Source: Bacteroidales bacterium
GTDB lineage: Bacteria > Bacteroidota > Bacteroidia > Bacteroidales > UBA932
Length of the DNA: 64,000 nucleotides
Direction: 5' to 3'
Assembly (NCBI GenBank): GCA_011620605.1
Contig: WOYW01000001.1
Coordinates: 1-64,000 of the forward strand
Position 1 is the first letter of the stretch. Each line of letters begins with the position of its first letter. Under the pieces are notes generated by a model that worked only from the letters and a program-made list of their open reading frames with translations, searched no databases and was not told the DNA's origin. Made by a program: the position numbers and the translations under genes. Below, piece by piece: positions 1 through 10,392 of the stretch.

Positions 1-57
1 GGTCTTGATTTTTATTGGAACGGACGTAAAATCAACGAATTTTATGTAAGTTTGTGT

Positions 58-921
58 ATGATGGAAAGGCGTGAATTCATAGACTTCCTTAGGGTACAAA
101 AACGTTATTCCGAACGCACCCAATCCATTTATGATCAGGCAATTAAAGATTTTTATAAATTCATGGATTTTCAGGCTGAAGACAATCCTATGGAACTTGT
201 TACGCTGACCTCCCTGAGAGCCTATACAGGGTCACTGCTGGAACAGGGTCTGAGTCCTTCCACCGTATACCAGCGGCTGTCTGCATTAAGTTCTTTCTGC
301 AATTACCTGGTCAAAAAAGGAAAACTCAGGGACAATCCCCTGAAATTACTGATCCGCCCAAAAAAAGGACACAGGATACCGGAATTTTATTCTCAGGCAA
401 GTATCAATACCTGGATAGATCATAAGGAAGACTCCCCTACTCCTGTGTTTATTATGATCCATTTGCTGTATGCCACAGGTATCCGGCGTGCGGAACTGGC
501 AGGCATACGTGTCCGGGACCTGGATTTTGAACGTTCTTTGCTCCGGGTTCGCGGCAAGGGTAATAAAGAAAGAGATGTTCCCCTTAGTGAAAATATGGTC
601 CGCGATTTGCGACGCTTCCTGGAAGAAAGAGAGGTGGCGTCTCCATGGCTTTTCAACCGGAAGAACGGAGATCAACTGGCTCTGACAACCGTTAGCAAAA
701 TGGTACACAGAGAATTATCGCGTGAACCTGTATTCACCGGGAAAAAAAGTCCGCATGTGCTTCGCCATTCCCTGGCGACACATCTGCTAAACAATGGGGC
801 CGATCTGAACAGCATCAAGGAACTGCTGGGTCATACATCTCTTGCCGCCACACAGGTGTATACACACAATTCGTTTGAAGTAATGAAAAAAGAATACAAA
901 AAGGCTCATCCAAGGGCATAA
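58..921 (+). CDS. xerC: Tyrosine recombinase, XerC/XerD type
   Basis: Site-specific tyrosine recombinase that probably resolves chromosome dimers at dif. The 287 residues show an N-terminal SAM-like DNA-binding domain (about 1-95) and a catalytic domain with the full set of active-site residues: R143 in ATGIRRAEL, K167 in RGKGNKER, H233 and R236 in HVLRHSLATH, H259 in LLGHT and nucleophile Y268 in QVYTHN. The start is placed at the ATG at 58 (61 is also possible); the frame is open to the window edge but upstream residues do not look like a Xer N-terminus. In Bacteroides this gene precedes hpf, as it does here. A TAnnTTTG-like element (47-54) lies just upstream. Nothing suggests an integrase of a mobile element. 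XerC versus XerD cannot be decided from sequence alone. Confidence 0.88.
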   Translation: MMERREFIDFLRVQKRYSERTQSIYDQAIKDFYKFMDFQAEDNPMELVTLTSLRAYTGSLLEQGLSPSTVYQRLSALSSFCNYLVKKGKLRDNPLKLLIRPKKGHRIPEFYSQASINTWIDHKEDSPTPVFIMIHLLYATGIRRAELAGIRVRDLDFERSLLRVRGKGNKERDVPLSENMVRDLRRFLEEREVASPWLFNRKNGDQLALTTVSKMVHRELSREPVFTGKKSPHVLRHSLATHLLNNGADLNSIKELLGHTSLAATQVYTHNSFEVMKKEYKKAHPRA

Positions 922-966
922 AACCCCGGAAGCCAATTTATTAACAATATAAAATGGAGTTATATC

Positions 967-1260
967 ATGGACATTAAGGTTGAATCCGTCAAATTTGATG
1001 CAGACAGGAAACTGCTTGATTTTATACATGAAAAAGTAGGGAAACTAGATAGATTCTTTGATGCCATAATTGGAGCAGAGGTGACGCTCTCCCTGGTACC
1101 CGGCCACGATAATAAAAAAGCTACCATTCGTGTAAAAGTACCCGGAAACGATCTGATCGCGGAACGCACCTGTCCGACCTTTGAAGAAGCCGTAGCTACA
1201 GGTGTGGATATATTAAAAGAAAACCTGGTTAAAACGAAAGAAAAAATGCGGGGAGTATAG
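967..1260 (+). CDS. hpf: Ribosome hibernation promoting factor (short form)
   Basis: Small protein of the HPF/RaiA (sigma-54 modulation) family that binds the 30S subunit and inactivates or dimerises ribosomes in stationary phase. At 97 residues it holds only the N-terminal beta-alpha-beta-beta-beta-alpha domain and lacks the C-terminal dimerisation domain of long HPF. It starts MDIKVESVKFDADRKLLDFI, typical of the Bacteroidetes family. It lies 45 bp after the recombinase and is probably cotranscribed. Its stop is only 3 bp from the stop of the convergent atpG, with no terminator hairpin visible between them. Confidence 0.88.
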   Translation: MDIKVESVKFDADRKLLDFIHEKVGKLDRFFDAIIGAEVTLSLVPGHDNKKATIRVKVPGNDLIAERTCPTFEEAVATGVDILKENLVKTKEKMRGV

Positions 1261-1263
1261 ATC

Positions 1264-2244
1264 CTACCTGAGTGACCCGGACAAAATATCAAGTATTTCT
1301 GAAGTAATGGCCTGCTGGCGGCTTTTATTGTACTGAAGGGTAAGATCACGTATCAGATCTTTTGCATTTTCAGAAGCCGCTTTCATGGCCATGGTTCTGG
1401 CAGCGTGCTCAGAGGCATTGGCATCCAATACGGAACGGTAAAGCTGAAAACGGAGCACCTTGGGCAACAGGTTGTCTATAAGCTCCTGGCGGGAAGGCTC
1501 TATGATATAATTTTCGTAATGCGCAGGATTCAATTCCTCCAAAGGGTATTCCTGGGGAATGATCAATCCCTGTTTACCTCTTAACTCACGTCCGTAAGAA
1601 GGATTGGAACTTTTTACCAGTTCGGACTGAAAAGGCAGAAATGTGTCCCTTTGAAGTATCTGCACAGCCATGCTTTTGAAATGGTAAAATATCAACTCGG
1701 CCTTGTCTACCCTTCCACGCATATATCCGATCCCCAATCTTTTGGAAAAACGCTCGCACGACAAATAATCAGGGCGTGATATCAGGTCCGTGAAAATGTC
1801 ACAGACAACACAACCCGTTTTTTTGGCGGCTTCCAGCATTTTTATCCCAACGGGGTACAAAGTTATGTTCTGACGGGGCAGGTGTGCGTACTCGTCCAGT
1901 ACCTCGTGAAGTTTTTTCTCCATATTGGTATTGTACGCCCCACAGAGCCCTGTATTAGAAGCCATAAATACAATTGACACGTAATTTATGGGCCTGGCAA
2001 TGGCAAAGGGAGTCTGGCGGAGGGTGTGCATTCCTTTTGGATACCCGTGTTCATACATATAACGTTCCTCATGTATGAAGGTAAGCAGCATATAATGCAA
2101 ACGTTCTTCGTAGGGAAGCATATAACCCAGGGCTGTCTGTGCCTTGTGTAGTTTGGCAGAAGATACCCGTTGCATGGCTTCGGTTATCTTCTGGGTTTTT
2201 TTAATGGAGTTGATCCTTCTTTTTATTTCTCTTAAAGACGGCAT
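1264..2244 (-). CDS. atpG: F-type ATP synthase gamma subunit
   Basis: Central rotor shaft of the F1 sector, coupling proton flow through Fo to the catalytic beta subunits. The 326 residues begin MPSLREIKRRINSIKKTQKI, the classic gamma N-terminal helix, and end in the conserved C-terminal helix (YNKSRQQAITSEILDILSG). It is longer than the E. coli protein (287), with extra sequence in the central domain as is usual in Bacteroidetes. Last gene of the atp operon; its start lies 2 bp after the atpA stop, so translation is probably coupled. Confidence 0.95.
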   Translation of the reverse strand: MPSLREIKRRINSIKKTQKITEAMQRVSSAKLHKAQTALGYMLPYEERLHYMLLTFIHEERYMYEHGYPKGMHTLRQTPFAIARPINYVSIVFMASNTGLCGAYNTNMEKKLHEVLDEYAHLPRQNITLYPVGIKMLEAAKKTGCVVCDIFTDLISRPDYLSCERFSKRLGIGYMRGRVDKAELIFYHFKSMAVQILQRDTFLPFQSELVKSSNPSYGRELRGKQGLIIPQEYPLEELNPAHYENYIIEPSRQELIDNLLPKVLRFQLYRSVLDANASEHAARTMAMKAASENAKDLIRDLTLQYNKSRQQAITSEILDILSGSLR

Positions 2245-2246
2245 GG

Positions 2247-3821
2247 TTATCCGGCAATTTGTTCTGCCACACTTTCTATTATCGAGGCAATTTCTTCGTT
2301 TATTTCACCCCTGTTCAAGGGTTCAAGTACGGTTTTGAGGTGACTGGTTTCCAAAACATGCAGGAATTTTTCTTCAAATACAACGATCTTATCCAAAGGA
2401 ACCCTGCCTAAAAGACCGTGTGTCCCGCAATAAAGCAATGCTATCTGTTTTCCGACTTCCAGCGGACTGTATTGCTTCTGTATAAGAAGTTGTGAATTTT
2501 TCTGTCCTTTATCCAGTATACGCGCGGTATAAGGATCCATATCGCCCCCAAAACGGGTGAAGGATTCCAGTTCCCGGTATTGTGCCTGGTCGATCTTAAG
2601 GGTCCCGGCCACTATTTTCATGGCTTTTAACTGTGCATTGCCACCCACACGGGAAACGGAAATACCTACATTGACGGCAGGACGGTTTCCCTGGTTAAAA
2701 AGGTCGGTATCCAGGAATATCTGTCCATCCGTAATGGATATAACATTTGTGGGAATGTAGGCCGAGACGTCTCCCGCCTGGGTCTCTATGATGGGAAGGG
2801 CCGTCAGTGACCCGCCTCCTTTAACTTTGTCCTTCAGGGATTCGGGCAGGTCGTTCATGCGCGAGGCCACTTCATCCTGAGCAATGATCTTGGCAGCCCT
2901 TTCCAAAAGACGTGAATGGAGGTAGAAGATATCCCCGGGATAAGCTTCCCGTCCTGATGGCCTGCGCAGGATCAGGGAAACTTCCCGGTAGGAAACGGCC
3001 TGCTTGGACAGGTCATCGTATACGACCAGGGCATGGCGTCCCGTATCACGGAAATACTCTCCTACTGCGGCTCCGGCAAAAGGCGCAAAATACTGCATGG
3101 CAGCCGGATCCCCCGCTGTTGCCGAGATAACCGTGGTATATTCCATGGCCCCGTATTTCTCAAGGGTGTTTACAATGGATGCCACAGTGGATCCTTTCTG
3201 ACCTGTGGCCACATAAATGCAATATACGGGATCTCCTGCTAGAAAATTGGATCGCTGGTTGATGATAGTATCTATGGCAATGGCGGTCTTACCTGTCTGC
3301 CTGTCACCTATGATCAGTTCCCTCTGACCCCTGCCTATGGGGATCATGGCGTCTATGGATTTAATTCCTGTCTGAAGAGGTTCGGATACCGGTTCGCGAA
3401 AGATCACTCCGGGAGCTTTTCTTTCAAGGGGCATGGAAATGAACGGGCCGGGGATCTCTCCCCTTCCGTCCAGGGGATTTCCCAGGGGATCCACCACCCT
3501 GCCTAATAAATTCTCGCTGAAGGGGATTGATGCAATGCGACCCGTTCGTTTGACCATGTCTCCTTCCCTTATCCTGTCGGTGGGTCCCAGCAACACGGCA
3601 CCCACGTTGTCTTCTTCCAGGTTCATCGCTATGGCTATCATGCCGTTGTCGAACTCCAGCAATTCATTTGACTCGGCCTGATACAAACCGTAAATACGGA
3701 CCACGCCGTCGCTTACCTGAAGCACCGTACCCTTTTCTTCATAAAGGGGACGGTTGTCAAGTCCCTCCAGTTGCATCCGCAATATTTCGGTGACTTCAGC
3801 AGGTTTAATCACATCTGACAT
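2247..3821 (-). CDS. atpA: F-type ATP synthase alpha subunit
   Basis: Non-catalytic nucleotide-binding subunit of F1. The P-loop GDRQTGKT is at about residues 172-179 and the arginine-finger region SVSRVGGNA is present. I chose the ATG at 3821 (protein begins [14 protein letters not shown], 524 residues) over the upstream ATG at 3842, because the longer version adds seven residues without family support and would overlap atpH by 14 bp. From 3821 the gap to atpH is 7 bp. Complete and ordinary. Confidence 0.95.
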   Translation of the reverse strand: MSDVIKPAEVTEILRMQLEGLDNRPLYEEKGTVLQVSDGVVRIYGLYQAESNELLEFDNGMIAIAMNLEEDNVGAVLLGPTDRIREGDMVKRTGRIASIPFSENLLGRVVDPLGNPLDGRGEIPGPFISMPLERKAPGVIFREPVSEPLQTGIKSIDAMIPIGRGQRELIIGDRQTGKTAIAIDTIINQRSNFLAGDPVYCIYVATGQKGSTVASIVNTLEKYGAMEYTTVISATAGDPAAMQYFAPFAGAAVGEYFRDTGRHALVVYDDLSKQAVSYREVSLILRRPSGREAYPGDIFYLHSRLLERAAKIIAQDEVASRMNDLPESLKDKVKGGGSLTALPIIETQAGDVSAYIPTNVISITDGQIFLDTDLFNQGNRPAVNVGISVSRVGGNAQLKAMKIVAGTLKIDQAQYRELESFTRFGGDMDPYTARILDKGQKNSQLLIQKQYSPLEVGKQIALLYCGTHGLLGRVPLDKIVVFEEKFLHVLETSHLKTVLEPLNRGEINEEIASIIESVAEQIAG

Positions 3822-3828
3822 AACACGT

Positions 3829-4386
3829 CTACTGTTTACCATTTATTCCAAAGGCTTTTCTCACTTCTCTCATCCGGCCCGCCAGGGATGCGTCCCAGAC
3901 CTTCATGCCTACCCAGAGTGAGAATCCTCCGATCAATTGTTTGTCCTGTTTTAATTCCAGCTCTACCTTTTGGGGATGTTCCGGATCCAGGACTTTCTTT
4001 ATATTTTCTGCCGTCTTGTTATCCACAGGCACAACCGTAGTCAGTATACCGTAAGTTATACCCTTTTCTTTCCTGTACTTATCCATATACTGCAGACAGA
4101 CGGAACTCAAAATGTTTTCCCTTTTATGCCTTACCAAAAGATCCAGAAAAGCGGACAGTACCTCAAAAGCATTCCGCGGATGTGCCCGGAACAGATCAAG
4201 GAACATCTTCTTTCGATTTTCAGGATCTATCATCCTGTTGCAGAATGTTTTCTCCAGATCGGGTACTTCCTTGAAATATTCCCATAATCTTTTCATCATA
4301 CGGTACACCTCCTGTTCAGATCTACGATCAGAGGCAAACCGTAATAATGCAGCGGCATAACGGGAAACTATCAGTCCTGTGTTCAT
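3829..4386 (-). CDS. atpH: F-type ATP synthase delta subunit
   Basis: Peripheral-stalk subunit (OSCP equivalent) that links the top of F1 to subunit b. The 185 residues begin [20 protein letters not shown], matching the helical N-terminal domain that binds the alpha N-terminus, and end with the family-typical [20 protein letters not shown] region. It follows atpF by 4 bp in the operon. Recognition rests on both sequence and position. Confidence 0.93.
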   Translation of the reverse strand: MNTGLIVSRYAAALLRFASDRRSEQEVYRMMKRLWEYFKEVPDLEKTFCNRMIDPENRKKMFLDLFRAHPRNAFEVLSAFLDLLVRHKRENILSSVCLQYMDKYRKEKGITYGILTTVVPVDNKTAENIKKVLDPEHPQKVELELKQDKQLIGGFSLWVGMKVWDASLAGRMREVRKAFGINGKQ

Positions 4387-4390
4387 GGGA

Positions 4391-4891
4391 TCATGCCTCG
4401 GGTTTTGCGGATTCCTCCAGCAGGTTGTTGATAAAATCCATTTGCCTTACACTGGGATCCAATTGTTTTTTTAGTAATTTTTCGGCTACTGCAACCGATA
4501 GTGTGGCCACATAAGCCTTGACTTCCTGCATGGCCATATCCCTTTCTTTCTCTATTTGCGCCCTTGCCCGGTCCAGCATAAGGCGACTTTCGTGGCGGGC
4601 TGCTTCCCGGGCTTCATCCAGAAGCTGTTGACGCAGCTGTGCCGTCTGTTCTATAACTTTTGTCTGCTCGTCGCGGGATTGTTGCATTATTTTTTCCTCC
4701 TGCTGCTTCAGGGTAGCCAGCAATTTGCGGGCAGAGGCCGCATCGGCAAGTGCTCTCTCGATCTTTTCGTTGCGACGTTCCACCACACCGGTGACCAGGG
4801 GCCACCCGAAACGGGCCAGCACAAGAAACAGGATGCCAAAAGCAATGAACATCCAGAACAACAATCCGGAATCGGGGATCATCAAATCCAT
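4391..4891 (-). CDS. atpF: F-type ATP synthase b subunit
   Basis: Peripheral-stalk subunit of Fo. One N-terminal membrane helix (about residues 8-28, LLFWMFIAFGILFLVLARF) is followed by a long charged coiled coil rich in Glu, Gln, Lys and Arg (about 38-135) that dimerises and contacts delta. The 166-residue length is normal. It lies between atpE (12 bp gap) and atpH (4 bp gap). Only one b-type gene is present, so the stalk is presumably a homodimer. Confidence 0.93.
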   Translation of the reverse strand: MDLMIPDSGLLFWMFIAFGILFLVLARFGWPLVTGVVERRNEKIERALADAASARKLLATLKQQEEKIMQQSRDEQTKVIEQTAQLRQQLLDEAREAARHESRLMLDRARAQIEKERDMAMQEVKAYVATLSVAVAEKLLKKQLDPSVRQMDFINNLLEESAKPEA

Positions 4892-4903
4892 AACACAGAA
4901 AAT

Positions 4904-5158
4904 TTACAAGGCTACCAGCAGGCAGACAATGATGGCAAACAGGGAAACGCCTTCCACCAACGCACCTATTATAATCATGGACATCCTGATCCCGTCAGCA
5001 GCTTCCGGCTGACGTGCAGTGGCTTCCATGGCGGCACTTCCGATCTTTCCGATACCCAAAGCGGCACCAAGAACTACAATGGCAGCGGCAAATACGGCTC
5101 CTAATTTTGCAATTTCGGCAGATGCCACAGCAGCTTGCAATACAGTAAATAGTAACAT
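4904..5158 (-). CDS. atpE: F-type ATP synthase c subunit (rotor ring proteolipid)
   Basis: Forms the membrane rotor ring. The 84 residues contain an extra hydrophobic N-terminal segment, then the helical hairpin with polar loop ARQPEA (about 48-53) and the ion-binding carboxylate E69 in GALVEGVSLF. The residue after the Glu is Gly rather than Ser or Thr, and the helix-1 Gln of sodium-binding rings is not found at the matching place, so a proton-binding ring is inferred. It is 25 bp downstream of atpB, the widest gap inside the operon. Confidence 0.94.
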   Translation of the reverse strand: MLLFTVLQAAVASAEIAKLGAVFAAAIVVLGAALGIGKIGSAAMEATARQPEAADGIRMSMIIIGALVEGVSLFAIIVCLLVAL

Positions 5159-5183
5159 AACAATATGGTTTAAAAATTAATTC

Positions 5184-6302
5184 TCATTTTTTATTTGTTT
5201 CTACGGCATAGCTGGTCTTTACTTTATGTGATCCCTGACGGGAAAGACCAATAAATATGGAGGACAGCATGGTAAATACATACGCCTGTATGTAAGCAAC
5301 CAGTAATTCAAGGGCCAACATGAAAACTGAAAAGAGTACCGACACTGCACTCATGGAAACATTAATAACCGGGCCCATAGCCACTGTAAGAAACACCAGC
5401 GAAGTCAATGCCAGTATGACAATATGTCCGGCAAAAATATTGGCAAACAGACGTATCATAAGGGCCATGGGCTTGGTCATTATCCCGAAAAATTCAATTA
5501 TCTGCATAATAGGGACCGGTACTTTCATAAATACGGGGACATCCGGCCACAGGATCTCTTTCCAGTATTCCTTGTTTCCGAACAGATTGACGGCTACCAA
5601 AGTAAAGAAAGCCAGACCGAATGTAATGGTAATGTTGCCTGTCAGGTTGGCTCCACCAGGAAAAAGCGGGATCAGCCCCAATACATTGTTCAGGAAAATA
5701 AAGAAAAAAGCCGTCAGTAAATATGGTGCGTAACGTTTGTAATCCTTCCCCACGCATTTTTTGATCATTCCGTCGTGGATGCTCATGATGAACCATTCCA
5801 TAACGCCCATTAGCCCGGAAGGAACAGCCTCCGATTTTCCGTGCACTTCCTGTTTCTTATACCATTTTGCCAGGCTAAGAACCAGGAACATAAGCAATCC
5901 GCAGGAAAAAAACAGAGCAAGCACGTCTTTTGTGATGGAAAGGTCAAAAGGCCTGACCTCCTGACCTTGCAAATCCGTTTCTACAAGTTTTCCTTCGTAC
6001 CTGCCCTCACCTGCAATATAAAAACCTTCGTATTCCTCCTTTTCCATAAGGTGAGAAGAAAGAAAGAAAAACCAGCCCCTTTCCCGGCTGCGGACAATTA
6101 CAGGTAAAGGAATCCCAATGTCTTTTTCCTCTGTGGAAAAAAGATGCCAGTGATAAGAATCTTTCAGGTGTTCCAGAATCAGATGTTTAACATCTACCGG
6201 AGGTCTCACCTTAGCGGGGGTTGCATATAACGCAGTCCTGCCTGCCATCATAACGCAAGCAAACGACAAAACGATCAATATGGACCTGCGGGTTGCCTGC
6301 AT
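5184..6302 (-). CDS. atpB: F-type ATP synthase a subunit with periplasmic N-terminal extension
   Basis: Stator subunit of Fo that forms the two proton half-channels. At 372 residues it is about 100 longer than the E. coli protein. The N-terminus looks like a signal sequence (residues 1-28) followed by a soluble segment (about 29-120) predicted to be periplasmic, then about five to six membrane helices. The essential arginine is R284 in ALMIRLFANIFAGH, and the following helices carry the usual ELLVAYIQAYVFT motif. Such extensions are common in Bacteroidetes AtpB; their role is unknown to me. The gene is 6 bp downstream of the I-like gene. Confidence 0.94.
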   Translation of the reverse strand: MQATRRSILIVLSFACVMMAGRTALYATPAKVRPPVDVKHLILEHLKDSYHWHLFSTEEKDIGIPLPVIVRSRERGWFFFLSSHLMEKEEYEGFYIAGEGRYEGKLVETDLQGQEVRPFDLSITKDVLALFFSCGLLMFLVLSLAKWYKKQEVHGKSEAVPSGLMGVMEWFIMSIHDGMIKKCVGKDYKRYAPYLLTAFFFIFLNNVLGLIPLFPGGANLTGNITITFGLAFFTLVAVNLFGNKEYWKEILWPDVPVFMKVPVPIMQIIEFFGIMTKPMALMIRLFANIFAGHIVILALTSLVFLTVAMGPVINVSMSAVSVLFSVFMLALELLVAYIQAYVFTMLSSIFIGLSRQGSHKVKTSYAVETNKK

Positions 6303-6308
6303 AATAAA

Positions 6309-6704
6309 TTACGACTCTTTCTCCTTTAGCTTTTTCTGTTCCTTACAATCAACCAAAAGGAACCATATAGATAAAGAACTGTAGGTAATGAACATACCCA
6401 TAAAACTAATAATAAAGGAGGCTTTGGGAGGATGGGCCACCCCTATTAACACGATCAGTATCACCAGGACGATACCCCAGCGTACGATACGCTGTATCAG
6501 CATGCTGTTAAGCATTTTGGCATTCTGGGTTTTGCTTTTTTTCATCATCAGGATCTCCAGCAAACCTACCAGCAAAAAGGTGGCAGGAATTACTGGATAC
6601 ACAGGGAACCACCACAGAGGCATAAACAGGTACATGATCAGTCCCCATATACCTCCCACCAGGAGTATGGTCGCTGTATGTACCGTGATCATTTTTTTTA
6701 TCAT
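6309..6704 (-). CDS. Small four-helix membrane protein of the ATP synthase operon (AtpI-like)
   Basis: A 131-residue hydrophobic protein with about four predicted membrane helices (about residues 8-30, 32-51, 72-89, 93-117) and a basic C-terminal tail ending KEQKKLKEKES. It occupies the position where Bacteroidetes atp operons carry an AtpI-like gene, between the epsilon and a subunits. By analogy with AtpI it may assist c-ring assembly or membrane insertion (inference from position and topology; no diagnostic motif seen). It overlaps atpC by 4 bp (ATGA), so translation is coupled. Confidence 0.7.
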   Translation of the reverse strand: MIKKMITVHTATILLVGGIWGLIMYLFMPLWWFPVYPVIPATFLLVGLLEILMMKKSKTQNAKMLNSMLIQRIVRWGIVLVILIVLIGVAHPPKASFIISFMGMFITYSSLSIWFLLVDCKEQKKLKEKES

Positions 6705-6958
6705 AAAAGTTTCTGTATAATACAGGCGTACACCTTGTTGTTTCTGACCTGAACGAATCCGCTGCTGACAGGAATCTTTCCGTCTCCCGTTTCTCCTTCG
6801 TACATGATAAAGCCCCTGTTAAGCAGTGACATTATGGGAGCATGATCCTTCATTACAGTAAAAGAGGCTTTTTTGCCGGGAAACCTCACCAAACTAACAT
6901 TCCCTTCAAAAAGGACCTTTTCCGGAGACATAACCTGGAGATATACCGGGGCCTTCAT
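6701..6958 (-). CDS. atpC: F-type ATP synthase epsilon subunit (short form)
   Basis: Connects gamma to the c ring. The 85 residues cover only the N-terminal beta-sandwich domain (starts MKAPVYLQVMSPEKVLFEGN; contains PGKKASFTVMKDHAPIMSLL). The C-terminal helical hairpin, which in many bacteria inhibits ATP hydrolysis, is absent, as usual in Bacteroidetes. The gene starts 5 bp after atpD and overlaps the next gene by 4 bp. Confidence 0.93.
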   Translation of the reverse strand: MKAPVYLQVMSPEKVLFEGNVSLVRFPGKKASFTVMKDHAPIMSLLNRGFIMYEGETGDGKIPVSSGFVQVRNNKVYACIIQKLL

Positions 6959-6963
6959 AGCGG

Positions 6964-8475
<1,512 letters not shown>

Positions 8476-8499
8476 TTATTTCGTTAATAGAACCAGCGG

Positions 8500-8507
8500 C
8501 AAATGTA
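8500..8507 (-). promoter_or_regulatory. Putative -7 promoter element of the atp operon
   Basis: On the minus strand this reads TACATTTG, matching the Bacteroidetes -7 consensus TAnnTTTG, 31 bp before the atpD start codon. No good TTG box is seen about 19 bp further upstream, so support is the -7 element and position only. Confidence 0.5.
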
Positions 8508-8540
8508 ATCATTAATTAGACTACTTCTACCAGTTTTTTT

Positions 8541-8548
8541 TATCTTTG
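8541..8548 (+). promoter_or_regulatory. Putative -7 promoter element of parE
   Basis: TATCTTTG, a perfect TAnnTTTG match, ends only 8 bp before the parE ATG at 8557. With initiation about 7 bp downstream of the element the mRNA would be nearly leaderless. It lies back to back with the atp promoter. Confidence 0.6.
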
Positions 8549-8556
8549 TGCCCCGT

Positions 8557-10389
8557 ATGTCGAATCCATTATCAAGCTACACAGAAGCGAATTTCCAAAC
8601 CCTGGAATGGAACGAGCATATCCGGCTCAGGCCAGGTATGTATATAGGAAAATCAGGAGACGGAAGTACTCCCGATGACGGGCTTTATGTGCTTATCAAA
8701 GAAGTCATAGACAACTCGGTAGACGAGTTTGCCATGGGACACGGGAAAGTTATTGCGGTTACCATCCGCGACAATGAGATATCTGTCCGTGATTACGGAA
8801 GGGGCATTCCTTTCGGCAAAGTTATAGACGCCGCCAACAAGATGAACACCGGCGCAAAATACGATAACAAATCCTTTCAGAAGGCCGTAGGCCTTAACGG
8901 GGTGGGACTGAAAGCCGTAAATGCAACTTCCACCATGTTCTACATAGAATCTTTCCGGGAAGGTAAGAGCCGTTTCGGCAAATTTTCCAAAGGTATTTTG
9001 CTGGAAGAAGGGACCACCCAAGCAGACGAAAAAGACGGGACGCTGGTCAAATTCACTCCTGACCCTGTATTGTTTCCCAATTATACCATTAACACGGAAT
9101 TCGTTCAGGAAATGATGCGACATTATGCCTACCTGAACAAAGGGTTGAAAATGCAACTTAACGGAAATGAATACGTTTCCAAAAACGGGTTGCTGGACCT
9201 GGTCCTGGAAAGCATGGCCGAAGAAACGCTCTATCCCCCCATTCATCTGACCGGGAAGGATATAGAAATGGTCATTACCCATACCAACGAAACCGGGGAA
9301 AGCATCATGTCCTTTGCCAACGGGCAGAACACTTCTCAGGGAGGCACCCACCTGTCGGTTTTCAGGGAGGCAGTGGCACGTACCATAAAAGAATTTTATA
9401 AAAAGGATTTTGAACCTTCCGATATCAGGCAATCCATAGTAGGGGCCATCAGTATTCGCCTGATAGAACCCAAGTTCGCAAACCAGACCAAAACCATTCT
9501 GGATTCCAGGGATACGGGACCCGACGGCCCTACCCTGCGCAGTTTTATAAGTGATTTTGTAAAAGAACACTTGGATAATTACCTGCACAAGAATCCCGAA
9601 ACGGCAGACATTCTTTTGAAGAAGATCGTTGAGAATGAGAAGGAAAGAAAAGCAGTAGGTGTTGTCCGTAAAAAAGCTAAGGAAAACGCCCGCAAGATCA
9701 GCCTGCACAACCGAAAGCTTCGGGATTGCCGCATTCATTTCACGGATAAGAGTGAAAAGGCTGAACAAACCATGTTATTCATAACGGAAGGAGATTCGGC
9801 CAGCGGATCTATAACCAAAAGCAGGAATCCAAACATCCAGGCGGTCTTCAGCCTACGGGGAAAACCCGAGAACACATACGGCATGACCAAACAGGTAGTT
9901 TATACAAATGACGAGTTCAACCTGTTGCAGGCTGCCCTGAACATTGAAGAAGACCTGGACAACCTGCGCTACAATAAGATCATCATTGCTACCGATGCCG
10001 ACCCGGACGGGATGCATATCCGCATGTTACTCTTAAGCTTCTTCCTTCAATTCTTCCCGGAACTGGTACGGCACGGACACATTTATATATTGCAGACGCC
10101 CCTGTTCCGTGTCAGGAACAAGAAAGAAACACGTTATTGTTATACCGAACAAGAAAGAGAGAAAGCCGTGCGGGAACTGGGACCGGACCCTGAGATCACC
10201 CGTTTTAAAGGCCTGGGTGAGATTTCTCCCGATGAATTCAAGGAATTTATTGGAGATAACATCCGCCTGGATATGGTCCGGCTGGATAAGGATGACAGGC
10301 TCCCGGAACTTCTGAGGTTTTATATGGGAGACAACTCTCCCCAACGCAGGGAGTTTATAGTCAACAATTTAAGAATGGTGGGAGATTAA
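8557..10389 (+). CDS. parE: DNA topoisomerase IV subunit B
   Basis: ATPase subunit of type IIA topoisomerase, which decatenates replicated chromosomes. The GHKL ATPase domain starts with EVIDNSVDEF (about 50) and includes GRGIPFGK and GVGLKAVNA; the Toprim metal-binding motifs are ITEGDSASGS and ATDADPDGMHIR. At 610 residues it lacks the length of Bacteroidetes GyrB, and it is paired with a ParC-like A subunit, so ParE is preferred over GyrB. The start is the ATG at 8557; the upstream GTG at 8548 lies inside the promoter element. Three bp separate it from parC. Confidence 0.9.
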   Translation: MSNPLSSYTEANFQTLEWNEHIRLRPGMYIGKSGDGSTPDDGLYVLIKEVIDNSVDEFAMGHGKVIAVTIRDNEISVRDYGRGIPFGKVIDAANKMNTGAKYDNKSFQKAVGLNGVGLKAVNATSTMFYIESFREGKSRFGKFSKGILLEEGTTQADEKDGTLVKFTPDPVLFPNYTINTEFVQEMMRHYAYLNKGLKMQLNGNEYVSKNGLLDLVLESMAEETLYPPIHLTGKDIEMVITHTNETGESIMSFANGQNTSQGGTHLSVFREAVARTIKEFYKKDFEPSDIRQSIVGAISIRLIEPKFANQTKTILDSRDTGPDGPTLRSFISDFVKEHLDNYLHKNPETADILLKKIVENEKERKAVGVVRKKAKENARKISLHNRKLRDCRIHFTDKSEKAEQTMLFITEGDSASGSITKSRNPNIQAVFSLRGKPENTYGMTKQVVYTNDEFNLLQAALNIEEDLDNLRYNKIIIATDADPDGMHIRMLLLSFFLQFFPELVRHGHIYILQTPLFRVRNKKETRYCYTEQEREKAVRELGPDPEITRFKGLGEISPDEFKEFIGDNIRLDMVRLDKDDRLPELLRFYMGDNSPQRREFIVNNLRMVGD

Positions 10390-10392
10390 GCC

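Noticed and set aside
1-57. Possible end of an upstream gene (frame 2 stop at 47-49)
   Set aside because: The 15 readable residues match nothing I recognise, so no gene is called; the segment is also open in the recombinase frame.
58-921. Tyrosine recombinase as a sign of an integrated element
   Set aside because: The protein is XerC/D-like, sits next to hpf as in other Bacteroidetes, and no attachment repeats or phage genes are nearby.
8653-9768. A 371-codon open frame on the minus strand inside parE
   Set aside because: It is antisense to conserved topoisomerase sequence, has no recognisable domain and no ribosome-binding or promoter signal; it reflects the codon pattern of parE.
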